From: Leishmania donovani
Taxonomy: Eukaryota; Euglenozoa; Kinetoplastea; Trypanosomatida; Trypanosomatidae
Assembly: GCF_000227135.1 (NCBI RefSeq)
Contig: NC_018248.1
Span: forward strand, 219,670 to 283,669
Length of the DNA: 64,000 nt
Reading direction: 5' to 3'
The translations under genes and the position numbers were made by a program. The first letter of the stretch is position 1. Each line of letters begins with the position of its first letter. Below, piece by piece: positions 43,701 to 51,884 of this stretch. A model generated the notes under the pieces. That model was not told the DNA's origin and searched no databases. It worked only from the letters and a program-made list of their open reading frames with translations.

Positions 43701-44487
43701 GCCGGAGCCGTTCCCCCACGTCGACTCCAACGATCCGGCGATGCTGCAGGTGCTCGACACATCCGTGCAGGAGGCGTGCATCAAGGCCACCTTCACCTCC
43801 TTCAACGTGCAGCCGCAGCTCCTGGCGAATCTTGAGATGATGATCACGAACGATGATGCTCCGGTGCGCGACAGCGTTCTGACAGACGTTCTGAACGACC
43901 TGACGCAGGCCTCGGCCAAGCGCAGCCTCATCAACGCCGTGGTGCAGCACATGGCCATCGTGTATCTGCGCACCCACGACAACCGCATCCCCGCGAACTT
44001 TGCCAAGTCGAACGTACTCGCGTGCTACCGCTTCTTGTGCAGTCGCCTCAACACGAAGCGTCGCTACTACATGCTCGGCGCCTGCGCTAACCAGCTGCGT
44101 TTCCCGAACATTCAGACGAACTTCTTTGCGAATGTGGTGCTGAACCTTTTTCTGCCGTCGCCGACTGTAGACGCGCACACTCAGACCTGTGTGCAGGAGC
44201 AGATCACGCGCGTGCTGGCGGAGAAGACGGTGATTGTGCAGCCGCATCCATGGGGCGTGCTCAACACCTTTGTGGAGCTGATGCGCGAGCCCAAGTACAA
44301 GTTCTGGGAGACCTCCTTCATTCACTACGCCCCCCTCGACTCCATGTTCACAAAGCTGCACCACACAGTGCACACGCGGTTGAGCAAGACTGGCAGTGGC
44401 GGCGCCGCTGCTCTCGACGGCGCCCGAGCCGATTCGGCCAATGCCGCGGCGACCACCTCCGGCATCGGTGCCACGCCTTCTGCGTAG
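37726..44487 (+). CDS. NOT1: CCR4-NOT complex scaffold subunit NOT1
   Basis: 2253 aa. NOT1 is the scaffold of the cytoplasmic CCR4-CAF1-NOT deadenylase that starts mRNA decay; in trypanosomatids this is a main level of gene control. The N-terminal 700 residues are helical HEAT-like. A Gly/Ser/Pro-rich linker lies near 780-820. Residues about 870-1060 form the MIF4G-type CAF1-binding domain (LLSSQKIGTDSSERILLRNLGSWLG region). About 1170-1400 matches the CAF40-binding region (ERLVLKDYARDPFPDDML). A short poly-Ala patch lies near 1470. The C-terminal NOT1 superfamily domain is clear, including GNRISPNGLVFYKSLLKLVL, LRFPNIQTNFFANVVLNLF and EQITRVLAEKTVIVQPHPWG. The ATG follows CATAAGCAGGTGAG, with AG acceptors a few bases before it. 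Confidence 0.95.
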   Translation: MLYDRVNDIGSSQGEAIRYILGAVSKNTVQTTLTTLEQLCSRSVELHRYTIKATCTALLAARSDERALLASRLVGEALGRPNGLTLVACALDGCSSTLTKESLTALMANDLKLSPMKQMQMAMALVLGGNAMVKTAATDILEDFNVPQAALKEDDGGVRAAALLSRQVGLAPENLDGQLANVCHTVALPKPKTEVKPRVSVAGVLRELGTGCVTTLADSRELLSIFPHSFTERDGAEVLAFFASAGSAVNDSSTYASLMTASGKSSPKSMSGTTTLVNAMPLLDALCEGSPKGFNWDLVIRMLDQPDGEPFRVKHISVIFDAYHRFQPDNEFPSVALFLGRWTNTMRQRSVLEYILRHPDKVNRKPLAIDAPSELLPATKPPGVTTAEMDLWRSTAFMEAAVHVASREKDFDNDVFRPAAEKLSLLFLYCLFTGNFQGTVKHFTVMKHLLKAHCPSLDLVSQHIVPEMERRGRLSTVIGVLSDLTEAAPERLVDVLQVVFKCKPAAKRVLAESGSPRLVTAVAMCMEEAGESSDKWLQRALEGKLHFRASSTENRFAVAMNIVEVAEMLLEKQLYTVSATAALNALLASPLKEVLKSVTDCAKALLASTDSLFPDDVENEALEFFKKMYAAGSTAAAIATVENLLKSTVPRDKQLYACIVGIMFDETSAISCYPRKELQLFAELYGQMIAKDLLPPNQQQRAWGVLLPAVAKPGNYAMEEYGIIALEQVKPRLPDWPQYGRALRYVRDLDFRVPGIVAAINRGIKQEDAAARGGAAASAEPGEGSPTSPTSPKQPGSPNKALAAIDPAIVSAASSQSKKFTDMAAAKLHTLDIGTLVTNANVTAPPRVIQEQINFLIGNTDVRNLESNATELSQLLRPEYYEYFADYLVVKRAALEPNYHSMYIELIAKLHSKDMERALRKATIGAVHRLLSSQKIGTDSSERILLRNLGSWLGSITLEKNIPILQQDLHFKSLLCQGIREGKLVPVVSFITRVLTSCAKSRFFCPPNPWTMAQLVLLMEMYTLPHLRVTLRFELELLLKSLDQSMQDLAQYMRLHASHASTETRLRDVYDEININESPDFRVGEDESNVSAAVVAAQPAPATASPPMQQSLRSSARPLQASAEPFQPKDKAQAPPSEVSRVMQMLNKPIRPPIGISLNWVFSTLSDPAFGNNAQRLTDHRLEIVAQLQAVVDEAVSYCMQRSVAIAARTTERLVLKDYARDPFPDDMLVAGDAMARSLASSLSYVMVRDELPLLLHRSMTNLLERILAPYTPLEHKATIRDTLVARNLELCMRAVEYSVGEEAATATSRFLFDVAREKASAFAEQEPLPLPPDQLEAAELLRVMGETLVPSGRMPAPQRDVYDDFYSCVPPVAVFNMVLRSVEEAVSRYHSNENAPPLDFAQLDAASQKPGGLTDDAQAPIRQHLGRLMSLITEESSPYFLSPMLNKLMSLAVSTERLTKLVNSSAKNTQAAAATAAAAAAVTNPDGTPNAAEDPAWQQEALRISAALHQLYLRIVLRCRECGEETNRDEFTRLFLRHSHCYSFSKLTTDLIRIKVLKCSEFDDALAKALTNGTSNYVTFAGDIITDVIIKEKLVASKDMRRTLMALDTIARTRAPRAAPAAPAQTLPSYVTEPPLSKIVPSQITKLLVPCDCVRPGEDEAFQKEVGQLMNDWISVWSQKSHRYAEKRIPSVEFVKTLQQRRMLDTAHLQTFLSLGVRYCVEYYANTMLAMERADGNITSETLVGTRPGGPPGYRTPYTAKPFVMCDGFVELVMVLLQCCSLRNEASHDLRAETTLLRRVLDAVTRVLTEHHNFVAKARPAPAWTLAADEQFVPLFQQQPYVRLLSNLVYSLHRLEISTTRAMSTEFTSAFHTFLRRVHPMEYPGFVFGWLEILSHRHIIPRFMNVQSMWPHYVDLLAGAMMFVKFLIKGNRISPNGLVFYKSLLKLVLVLLHDYPRFLIAQHYPLCEAISLSCVQLLNTVLCSFPPDKRLPEPFPHVDSNDPAMLQVLDTSVQEACIKATFTSFNVQPQLLANLEMMITNDDAPVRDSVLTDVLNDLTQASAKRSLINAVVQHMAIVYLRTHDNRIPANFAKSNVLACYRFLCSRLNTKRRYYMLGACANQLRFPNIQTNFFANVVLNLFLPSPTVDAHTQTCVQEQITRVLAEKTVIVQPHPWGVLNTFVELMREPKYKFWETSFIHYAPLDSMFTKLHHTVHTRLSKTGSGGAAALDGARADSANAAATTSGIGATPSA

Positions 44488-45826
44488 TTATAGAGAGGAC
44501 CTCGTGCGCGACGCACATGAGGACGCCACGATGGAAAGCGTGAAAGCGAGCGAAAAGCAGGAAATTTCGTCTCGCTCGCTTTCTGTTGCTCGTCGTGTTT
44601 GCATGCGTGTGGTGCTGTCTCTTTTTTCTTCGTTGTGTGTTTCCGTTTTCGGGTTTCGCGTCCCGATCGCGTGTGGACCTCGTCTCTTCCCCTTCTTCCT
44701 TCCTCCTGTCCCTTCTGTCTGTGACGTAATCGTTGTGGGTGCTGGTGTCATTGCGGATCTTGTCTTTCCCCCTTTTCTGTTCTCCCCCTTTTCGTTTTTC
44801 TTTTTTCGTGCTTAAGTGGTGCGTTGGCGTGGATATGGATGCGCGTGTGTGTGCTGTGTTGTGTTGTGCTGTGCCACTCAAAGGTGTGCCCTTCCCTTCC
44901 TTGATGGCGGTGGTGGCTTCGATGCCTCTTTAAGCACTTATTAAGTACGTTTCTCTCTCTATCGGCGTGCGTGTGTGTTTCTTGGCCTCCTCCCTCCCCT
45001 CATTTCTGTAGGTTCTCCCTCTGTATTCGCCCTTCCCTCCCCCGCCAACTTTATATGGTGATGCGGCCGAGTCTCTTCTAGGATGTAGCGGACCCCCGTG
45101 CCGGCCGAAAGGAGCGCGCCACGCAGAGAGAGAGAGATAGAGGTTGAGAGCGGGGGCATTCTCGTCGCACTCGTCGACTCCCACCCCTTGCACAAATACC
45201 CTTCCCACCTTTTTCTTCAGAGCAACGACAAACAATAACATCCTGAACAGCGCGCCATGCTACACATGCTGGAGGCCGTCTGCTGGTGCTCACGCGCGTG
45301 CGCACACACAGGCGCACATTTGGTGTGGATGAGTAGGGGTACAGCGGCGGGTTCCCTCTCACTCTGCGTGTATGCATGGGGCGTGTGTGTGTGTGTACGT
45401 GTGGGTGGGTGCGCACGTATGAACGCCTTCCATTTTATGACCATCCCATCGGCCCTCCTCATCCCCTTCTTTCTCTCTCTCACACACACACACACCTGTG
45501 GGCTGCATCCACCTTTCTTCCGCTAAACGGCCCTGTCCCTTTCTCACTCTCCATGCCACTGACGCCGTTGTGCATCCGCAAGAAACGAGGAGTAACAGAA
45601 GAAAAACGGCGAGCGCAACTGAATAGGAATCTTTTCTCCGAGAAGCGAAAGGAAGGTAGTAAGCGAATCCAAGAAGGGCACACCGGTACGCATTATCGTG
45701 GTAGTCATCGTCGACAGTAGCCGCAGCAGAGATACCAAGCACCCCTTCTTTTTCCTTTCTCTCTCTCTCTCTGTGTGTGTGTGTGCTCTCTATTCCCCCC
45801 TCCCCCCGCCGCCGCTGCCCGTCAGA
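44488..45826. other. Intergenic region between NOT1 and MetRS
   Basis: 1.3 kb without a gene. T/C-rich and TG-rich tracts dominate (44580-45000, 45180-45240). A CA/CT microsatellite lies near 45470-45496 and another CT/GT run just before the MetRS start. Confidence 0.6.
45746..45825 (+). promoter_or_regulatory. Trans-splice acceptor of MetRS
   Basis: A long pyrimidine-rich tract, (CT)n then (GT)n then C-rich, ends in CCCGTCAG with the AG at 45824-45825, one base before the MetRS ATG. If used, the mature leader would be almost only the spliced leader. Confidence 0.5.
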
Positions 45827-48070
45827 ATGCTCAAGTTTTTTACAGAGAAGGCGAATCATCAGGCCCTCAAGGCCGTGCTTTGCGCCGTGTTTGTGCAGAA
45901 GCCCCTCGAGGTGACGCTGGGCAGCACCTACAGCACGCCGTATCTTCAGCTGCCCAAGTCCAGGGCGCTTCTGTACAGCTGCAATGAGGCGGCGCGTCTT
46001 CTCTGGAACACGCACGCTGCGCCGTCGCCCGCCGACAACTCGCTCGAAGGAGAGGCGGAATGGCTCGAGTGGGAGTCGACGGTGCTGACGCCAGCCTTGA
46101 CCCCCCTCTACACGCAGCGACGCATCACGGGCGAGGCTGAGGTTGCCCTGAAGAAGCTCGACTCCACCATCGAGGAGCACCAGGGCACCGTGGCGGTGAA
46201 GGGGGCGCCGTCGTCCACGTCTTTCTTAGTCGACAGTGTCCTCTTCGCGTCCCTCCTGCCGGCTCTGTGCGAGGGTGGGCTGCTCCCCGCCGCGCAGGCG
46301 GCGAGGGTGCCGCATTTGGTGAAGTGGTTCCAGGTTTTCCAGGCGGAGCACGCGGAGCTGATTGCCTCTGCGTTTGACGTGCTGTCGGTGCAAGAGTGCA
46401 GCGACTTCTTGCGGGTGCCGCAGACGTACGAGGTGAGCCCCAAGAAGCAGAAAGTCTTCTTCGCCACGACGCCGATCTACTACGTGAACGCGTCGCCACA
46501 CATCGGCCACGTCTACAGCACGCTCATCGTCGACGTTCTCGGCCGTTATCACCGAGTGAAGGGAGAGGAGGTGTTTGTGATGACGGGCACGGACGAGCAC
46601 GGCCAGAAGGTGGCCGAGGCAGCGGCGAAGCAGGGGGTATCGCCGATGGACTTCACAACGAGCGTGTCGAGCGAGTTTAAGGAGTGTTTCAAGGAGATGA
46701 ATTATGACATGAACTACTTCATCCGCACGACGAACCCGACGCATGAGAAGCTGGTGCAGGACATCTGGAAGAAGCTGGAGGCGAAGGGCGACATCTACCT
46801 CGGCAAGTACGAGGGCTGGTACTCGGTGAGCGACGAGTCATTCCTGACGGCGCAGAACGTGGCGGACGGTGTAGACAAGGATGGAAAGCCGTGCAAGGTT
46901 AGCCTGGAGAGCGGCCACGTCGTGACGTGGGTGGAGGAGGAGAACTACATGTTCCGTCTTAGCGCGTTCCGCGAGCGTCTCCTCAAGTACTTCCATGACC
47001 ATCCCAACTGCATCGTCCCGGAGTTCCGCCGCCGCGAGGTGATCAAGACAGTCGAGAAGGGTCTCTTCGACTTGTCCATCTCCCGCAAGCGCGAGTCCGT
47101 CATGAACTGGTCCATCCCGGTCCCCGGTGATGAGCGCCACTGCATCTACGTGTGGCTGGATGCCCTCTTCAACTACTACACCGGCGCCCTGACCCGTGTC
47201 GCAGCCGACGGCACCGAGACACTGGACGAGGACCACCACACACTGAACCGGTGGCCGGCCGACGTGCACGTGGTCGGCAAGGACATCCTCAAGTTTCATG
47301 CCATTTACTGGCCAGCCTTCCTGATGTCCGCGGAACTGCCGCTGCCGGAGCGGCTGGTGTCGCATGGCTGGTGGACAAAAGATCGCAGGAAGATCAGCAA
47401 GTCGCTCGGCAACGCCTTCGACCCAGTGGAAAAGGCGAAAGAGTTCGGCATCGACGCGCTCAAATACTTCCTGATGCGCGAGTCGAACTTCCAGGATGAT
47501 GGCGATTACAGTGACAAGAACATGGTGGCCCGCCTGAATGGCGAACTCGCCGACACGCTCGGCAACTTGGTGTCGCGCTGTGTGGCGCCGAAGATCAATG
47601 TGAACGGTATGTGGCCGGAACCCGCAGAGTACAGCGAGAGCGACAAGACGCTGATCGCCTCGCTCAACAACCTGGCTGGCACGGTGGACCACTATTACTG
47701 CCTGCCTGACATTCAGCACGCGTTGATTGCCATCTTTGACGTGCTCCGCAGCCTCAACGCCTATGTGACTGAGAACGCACCGTGGAAGCTGGTGAAAACG
47801 GACACGGCGCGTCTCGGCACAGTGCTGTATGTAACGATGGAGGGTCTGCGCATCTGCACCATGTTCCTGCAGCCGGTGATGCCGCAGAAGGCGAAGGAGA
47901 TTATGGACGCGCTCGGGGTGCCGGAGGCGGCGCGCGTGGACATGGAAAACTACCTATTCGGCATTGTAAAGCCGAGAACGAAGATTGCTGGCTTGGCGGA
48001 GGGCCAGGTCATCTTCCAGAAGGTGACACTCCCCACTGAGGAGGGGGAGCGCATTCCCGAAGGACAGTAA
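45827..48070 (+). CDS. MetRS: Methionyl-tRNA synthetase (cytosolic type, with N-terminal appended domain)
   Basis: 747 aa. It charges tRNA-Met with methionine. The class I signatures are present: SPHIGH with the HIGH residues near 223-227, and KISKS near 521-525, preceded by HGWWTKDRR. The Rossmann fold starts at FFATTPIYYVNASPHIGHVYS. The strongly conserved FVMTGTDEHGQKVAEAA and NYFIRTT stretches are present. An anticodon-binding helical domain follows KISKS (LNGELADTLGNLVSR onward). The first 200 or so residues form a separate GST-like domain, of the kind that binds partner proteins in multi-synthetase complexes. The ORF extends 43 codons upstream into the pyrimidine tract; the splice acceptor fixes the start at 45827. 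Confidence 0.95.
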   Translation: MLKFFTEKANHQALKAVLCAVFVQKPLEVTLGSTYSTPYLQLPKSRALLYSCNEAARLLWNTHAAPSPADNSLEGEAEWLEWESTVLTPALTPLYTQRRITGEAEVALKKLDSTIEEHQGTVAVKGAPSSTSFLVDSVLFASLLPALCEGGLLPAAQAARVPHLVKWFQVFQAEHAELIASAFDVLSVQECSDFLRVPQTYEVSPKKQKVFFATTPIYYVNASPHIGHVYSTLIVDVLGRYHRVKGEEVFVMTGTDEHGQKVAEAAAKQGVSPMDFTTSVSSEFKECFKEMNYDMNYFIRTTNPTHEKLVQDIWKKLEAKGDIYLGKYEGWYSVSDESFLTAQNVADGVDKDGKPCKVSLESGHVVTWVEEENYMFRLSAFRERLLKYFHDHPNCIVPEFRRREVIKTVEKGLFDLSISRKRESVMNWSIPVPGDERHCIYVWLDALFNYYTGALTRVAADGTETLDEDHHTLNRWPADVHVVGKDILKFHAIYWPAFLMSAELPLPERLVSHGWWTKDRRKISKSLGNAFDPVEKAKEFGIDALKYFLMRESNFQDDGDYSDKNMVARLNGELADTLGNLVSRCVAPKINVNGMWPEPAEYSESDKTLIASLNNLAGTVDHYYCLPDIQHALIAIFDVLRSLNAYVTENAPWKLVKTDTARLGTVLYVTMEGLRICTMFLQPVMPQKAKEIMDALGVPEAARVDMENYLFGIVKPRTKIAGLAEGQVIFQKVTLPTEEGERIPEGQ

Positions 48071-48471
48071 GAAGGGCGCGTAGGATTCTCCAGCCTAATC
48101 TTGCGCGCCTCGCAACAGCTGCACACTCGTCGCCCGGGCAGCGGGTGGGGCGGCGAGAACGCGATGACTGCTGTGCTCGCGGGCCATTCCCTTCGATAAA
48201 AACAACAATCCCGAAAAGGATGAACGCCGAGAGCAAGGGCAACAACAAACCCTGCCTTGCGCGGTTGAGTGACGGTCTCCGCCGCGATAACATGATGTGA
48301 GCTACACGATTCATGCCCAAGCAGAGCTGTCAAACAGCCAGATGCGCGCTGCACCATCTGACGAGCGGCAGAGGTGGTTTTGCGAGAGCAGAAGGCGCAC
48401 GCGTGTGCATGTGTGTATGCCAGTCTGAGCTCGTTTTTTTCTTTCGTATCTTTGTTCCCACCCCTCCCACC

Positions 48472-49042
48472 GTGATGGCGGGTGAAAGTGGGGAGGGGGG
48501 CGAGGGACATACACACACCTCTCTCAGCGCGTGGCACCTCAGGGACCAGTGCACCCACTTTCTCTCCGTGGGAGAGCCAGGCAGCCCCCTCCCCCATCCC
48601 CTGCCAAGTGCCGAGCCGCTTCTGGTGGTGACGGGTTCAGGCGCCTACGCCGCAGGGGGGAGGGCTCAGAGCGATGTGTCGCTGCTGGTGCCGGCGGTGG
48701 CGTCCTGGATGACGTTGCATCGGAGTGGCCCGCGACAGCGAGGCAGATCTGTATCCATCCACATGATGGGCAGAGCGTCATCGTGACCCGGGCGTCTCCC
48801 ACCCGGCCCGGCCCTCACACCGCCCACTGGTGTTGGTGGGGTGCCCGAGCGCCACCGCGAGGGGGATGCGCCCGGTGGCGGCCGGCATGGTGGGCGCGGC
48901 TGCGCGGCGCCCCGCGAAGCATGGGCTGTGGGCGTGGGTGGGGGCAGGGGCCGTGCTCTCCGATGGCTGGGTCGGCGCGTTACTGTGGCGCGTGTGTGTC
49001 TACGGCTGCCATCGGCCCGCGCAAGGTTGGGTCTGTGACAGG
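48472..49042 (+). mobile_element. SIDER-like degenerate retroposon, copy F
   Basis: Plus-strand copy beginning CGTGATGGCGGGTGAAAG, with a head nearly identical to copy G, including GCGAGGGACATACACACACC. The body is conserved to GGTTGGGTCTGTGACAGGGG. The tail then diverges from the other copies. Located 0.4 kb after the MetRS stop, so probably in its 3' UTR or just beyond. Confidence 0.75.
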
Positions 49043-50020
49043 GGTCGGAGGGAGAGGGGATGGCAGTGGATGGACGGTTGGACGTCATGTGATGCGGCAG
49101 AGAAATGAGTAGGTGAGGCAAAACGAAGAAGATGCCTCGTTCTTTTCTCGGCCATTGCACTCCTTCGATCGATGGACTCGTCGTATGTGTCCATTATATT
49201 CTTTTCCATGTGTGTGACGGATCGCTGATTTCTGTTTTCGTTTCTCTTGTTTATGTGTGCGTGCACGAGTTTGTGTGTGTGTTTGTATGCCTGTGAGAGA
49301 GCATGCACGCACACACGGATGCGGGCGGTTGTGCTTCGTGTGAGGCGACTCCCTCCTCGCCCCTGTCTTTACTCGCTTTTTTCTCTATGCGTGTCTGTGT
49401 TCGAGTCTTTGCACGTAACCGCGGACTAACCGAGCGTAAAGGAATATGGAAACGGGAGGGAGGCACACCGGAGAGGAGAAGCGCTAGTACCTTGCGTACG
49501 CGCACACGCACGTGTCCCCCTCCGTCTACACGGTACGAGTGGCCCGTCGGTGTCGTTGCGCCAAGGAGACTCAAGTGCTCACTAGCGCGCGCACACTCGC
49601 AAGGCTGAAGTCCGAGGCTATGGCACAAGCGCTTGCCTGGAGTGCGCCCATTTGTGTGCTTCTCCTCGTGTGTGTTGTGCTTGTGCGTGTGCTTGGAAAA
49701 GTGTGCGCAGATGAACGCCTTCCACATCTGCGTCGCCCATCGCAATTCTCAACGCCAACTTCCTTTCCTAGTCAATGACTTTCTTTCTACCTATTTATCC
49801 ACAGAAAAACCGAGTCGGATGCCACGCCATGCCTTATCGCCAGCCGAGCGCCTCCTATATCTGTGTGACCTGTGCAGTTGTGTGCCCGCATGGCGCACGT
49901 GAAAAATCGGAAACCGGCACGGCAGAAAGCGGTACGTAGAGGTTCTCTCTCCCACGATGCGTATCGGCCTTTCCATTCCCGCTTCTTGGCTCCCGTTCTT
50001 CCTCCTCTGCCCATGTGACT

Positions 50021-50051
50021 GCCGCTCTTTATCCTTCCGGCCTTTCCACAG
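50021..50051 (+). promoter_or_regulatory. Strong trans-splice acceptor in intergenic DNA
   Basis: CTCTTTATCCTTCCGGCCTTTCCACAG ends in an AG at 50050-50051, a good match to the trypanosomatid acceptor pattern. The next ATG is an ATGTAG start-stop pair at 50159-50164, and the following one opens the 84-aa frame at 50184. Confidence 0.5.
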
Positions 50052-50183
50052 ATAGAGCTTCCGCCCCTCCACCCCAGCTCTCGAAAGGCAGAGAGACAGA
50101 GCTGCACCGGCGCTACACGTGCATAGAGGCACTGAACGTGGACGTCTTCTCTACACAATATGTAGGCGTACTTGCCACTGGAA

Positions 50184-50438
50184 ATGCACGGCGAGTCGGT
50201 TTTAGAATGGCGCAGCGTCGTTAGCGGGCCGATTCGCGAGCTGCTGCAGCCGTTGAGCGGCAGGTCCCACAGCAGCAAGGATGAGGCACTGGCGTACGTC
50301 GTACCGCGAATGGCCGGCACTGCCATCCCACTACGCTGTGCCGATGTGCTGGCACGCTACGCATCGAGTGCAGTGCACGCCGTCTCCAAGGTTCTCACGC
50401 CCGTACAAGACTTCTCGTCTGTAGGCACAGCGCAGTGA
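50184..50438 (+). CDS. Candidate small protein (84 aa), function unknown
   Basis: An open frame between MetRS and the MKT1-like gene encodes MHGESVLEWRSVVSGPIREL, then a Ser/Lys-rich turn (SGRSHSSKDEALAYVV), and an Ala/Val-rich helix-like end (YASSAVHAVSKVL). It has no family I recognise and no clear membrane segment. Support comes from a strong splice acceptor 130 bases upstream, a mixed and protein-like residue composition, and C/G-ending codons, while the surrounding intergenic sequence is low complexity. Directly before it lies ATGTAG, a minimal upstream frame that could reduce translation. It could still be chance. Confidence 0.45.
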   Translation: MHGESVLEWRSVVSGPIRELLQPLSGRSHSSKDEALAYVVPRMAGTAIPLRCADVLARYASSAVHAVSKVLTPVQDFSSVGTAQ

Positions 50439-51501
50439 AATCGCGATTCTGGCAGCGCTGCTGTAGTCACTCAGCTCACCCTTTAAAGCAGGCCTCTCGA
50501 TCCTGAAGCGCTGCGTGTGCGCACGACTACCCATAACTACTGCAGCTCGGCCCCCATCTCAATACACGTGTGCGTGTAATCGGCCAATGCGACTGCGGAG
50601 CATACCCACACTTTCTTTCTCATGCACAGGCGCTTCGGGCTTACGGCCGAAGGCAGTCGTTCCGAAGGTCGTGCGCTTGTCTCGTCTCCTTATCTGCTTT
50701 CTCTTCTTCTCTGTGTGTTGTGTTCTGTGAGGGCGCGAGCTGTTTTTGTGGCGTCTTTGTGCAGCGGTACGTCTGAGGGGTGTAGTGTGCCTCCCACTTT
50801 TTCGAGCCGACCCCCTTCCCCCGTACGACCTTCACTGGCACACACACACACATGTGCAGCCGCTGCTGATGCACGCCAGCAAATCATCAGGCCATGCGCT
50901 TGACCACGCTCAAGAGCGGCACGTGAGGACATCGCACACACGGCTTTTCCCCTCTCTGTCTCACTTTCTTACAGACGCACCACAGGGTGCATCTCAGCTG
51001 ACGAGACGCGAAAAAGCAACCTGTGCAGCGACAGCGGCGGAGGCGCGTTAAGCGCCGCACGCCCTCCTTCTCAAAGCAGAAGCGAGCGTAAGCGACCTAC
51101 AACGCACATTTTGCAGAGAGAACGAAACACCAAGATGTGCTGACCCTTGTATGGGGCATACGCCCGTGCGCGATGCTGTGTGCGTGCGCCTGTGCTGTCT
51201 TATCGTTCTATCGCACGTCTTCTATGCTGTGTGCCCTCGTCGTCCTTTCTTCTTCCCCTGCTTCCCTCTATCACACCTATCTATCCATCTTTCTTCCCCT
51301 CTCCCCATCCCACCGGTCTCGACTCGTGCGTTTTCCTGCCTTTGGTCTGTTGCTCTTTGTGTGTGCTGGGACAGCTGAGAAGCGCTCCGCACGTCTCACC
51401 TCTTCTCCTTCTCTCTCTCCCCCTTTCTGCCTCTGTCTCTGTATGCGTGCTTGTGTGCGTGCTTTCTACTTTTGCGACACGACCCGCTTTCTTCTTCGAA
51501 G

Positions 51502-51530
<29 letters not shown>
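51502..51530. repeat. CA microsatellite
   Basis: About 14 CA units. Confidence 0.9.
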
Positions 51531-51532
<2 letters not shown>

Positions 51533-51589
51533 CAGACGAACAAAGGAAAACGGAAGAGAGTGCGAAGAGAACAGAGAGACGCTCTCACA

Positions 51590-51720
51590 CCCTTCTCCCC
51601 TCTCCTCCCCTCTCCTCCCCTCTAACCCCCCTCCCCTTCCCCACCCACCCACCCCCACAAGCACACACACACACACCCACACACCCACACACCCACCCAC
51701 CCCCACAAGCACACACACTA
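51590..51720. repeat. C/A-rich minisatellite
   Basis: It consists of three CTCCCCTCT-type units, then two copies of a CCCACCCCCACAAGCACACA unit separated by (CACACCCA)n. The plus strand has almost no G, giving a strong strand asymmetry just before the MKT1-like gene. Confidence 0.75.
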
Positions 51721-51884
51721 CACCCATCTCCCCTCCCTCCCCCACGCCACGCACAGACGAGGTCCAGTCGGGGGACCGACGCCAAAAGGGAAAACACCGA
51801 CAAAAAGGAAACGAGCTTAAGCACAACAACAAAGCCGGCCGAAGAAAAAAAGAAAACACACACAAAAAAACGGCATAACTAGTT

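Larger units (their letters stand above)
48071..50183. other. Intergenic region with one SIDER-like copy
   Basis: It holds the MetRS 3' flank, repeat copy F (48472-49042), TG/CA-rich tracts (49250-49320, 49660-49700), and a strong splice acceptor at 50050-50051 before a candidate small gene. No other coding signal. Confidence 0.55.
50439..51884. other. Intergenic region upstream of the MKT1-like gene
   Basis: 1.4 kb, no gene seen. T/C-rich stretches (51200-51480), a CA microsatellite (51502-51530), a C-rich minisatellite (51590-51720), a probable splice acceptor (AG at 51755-51756), then an A-rich leader (51780-51880) before the ATG. Confidence 0.6.

Noticed and set aside
43117..44373. 418-codon minus-strand frame inside NOT1
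   Set aside because: Same reason: antisense shadow over the conserved NOT1 C-terminal domain.
51502..51720. Possible CRISPR-like spaced repeats
   Set aside because: The units are simple CA and CCCAC satellites without unique spacers, and CRISPR arrays are not expected in a trypanosomatid nucleus.
51147..51878. 243-codon frame upstream of the MKT1-like gene
   Set aside because: It translates microsatellite and minisatellite DNA into Thr/His/Pro repeats and lies in the leader.
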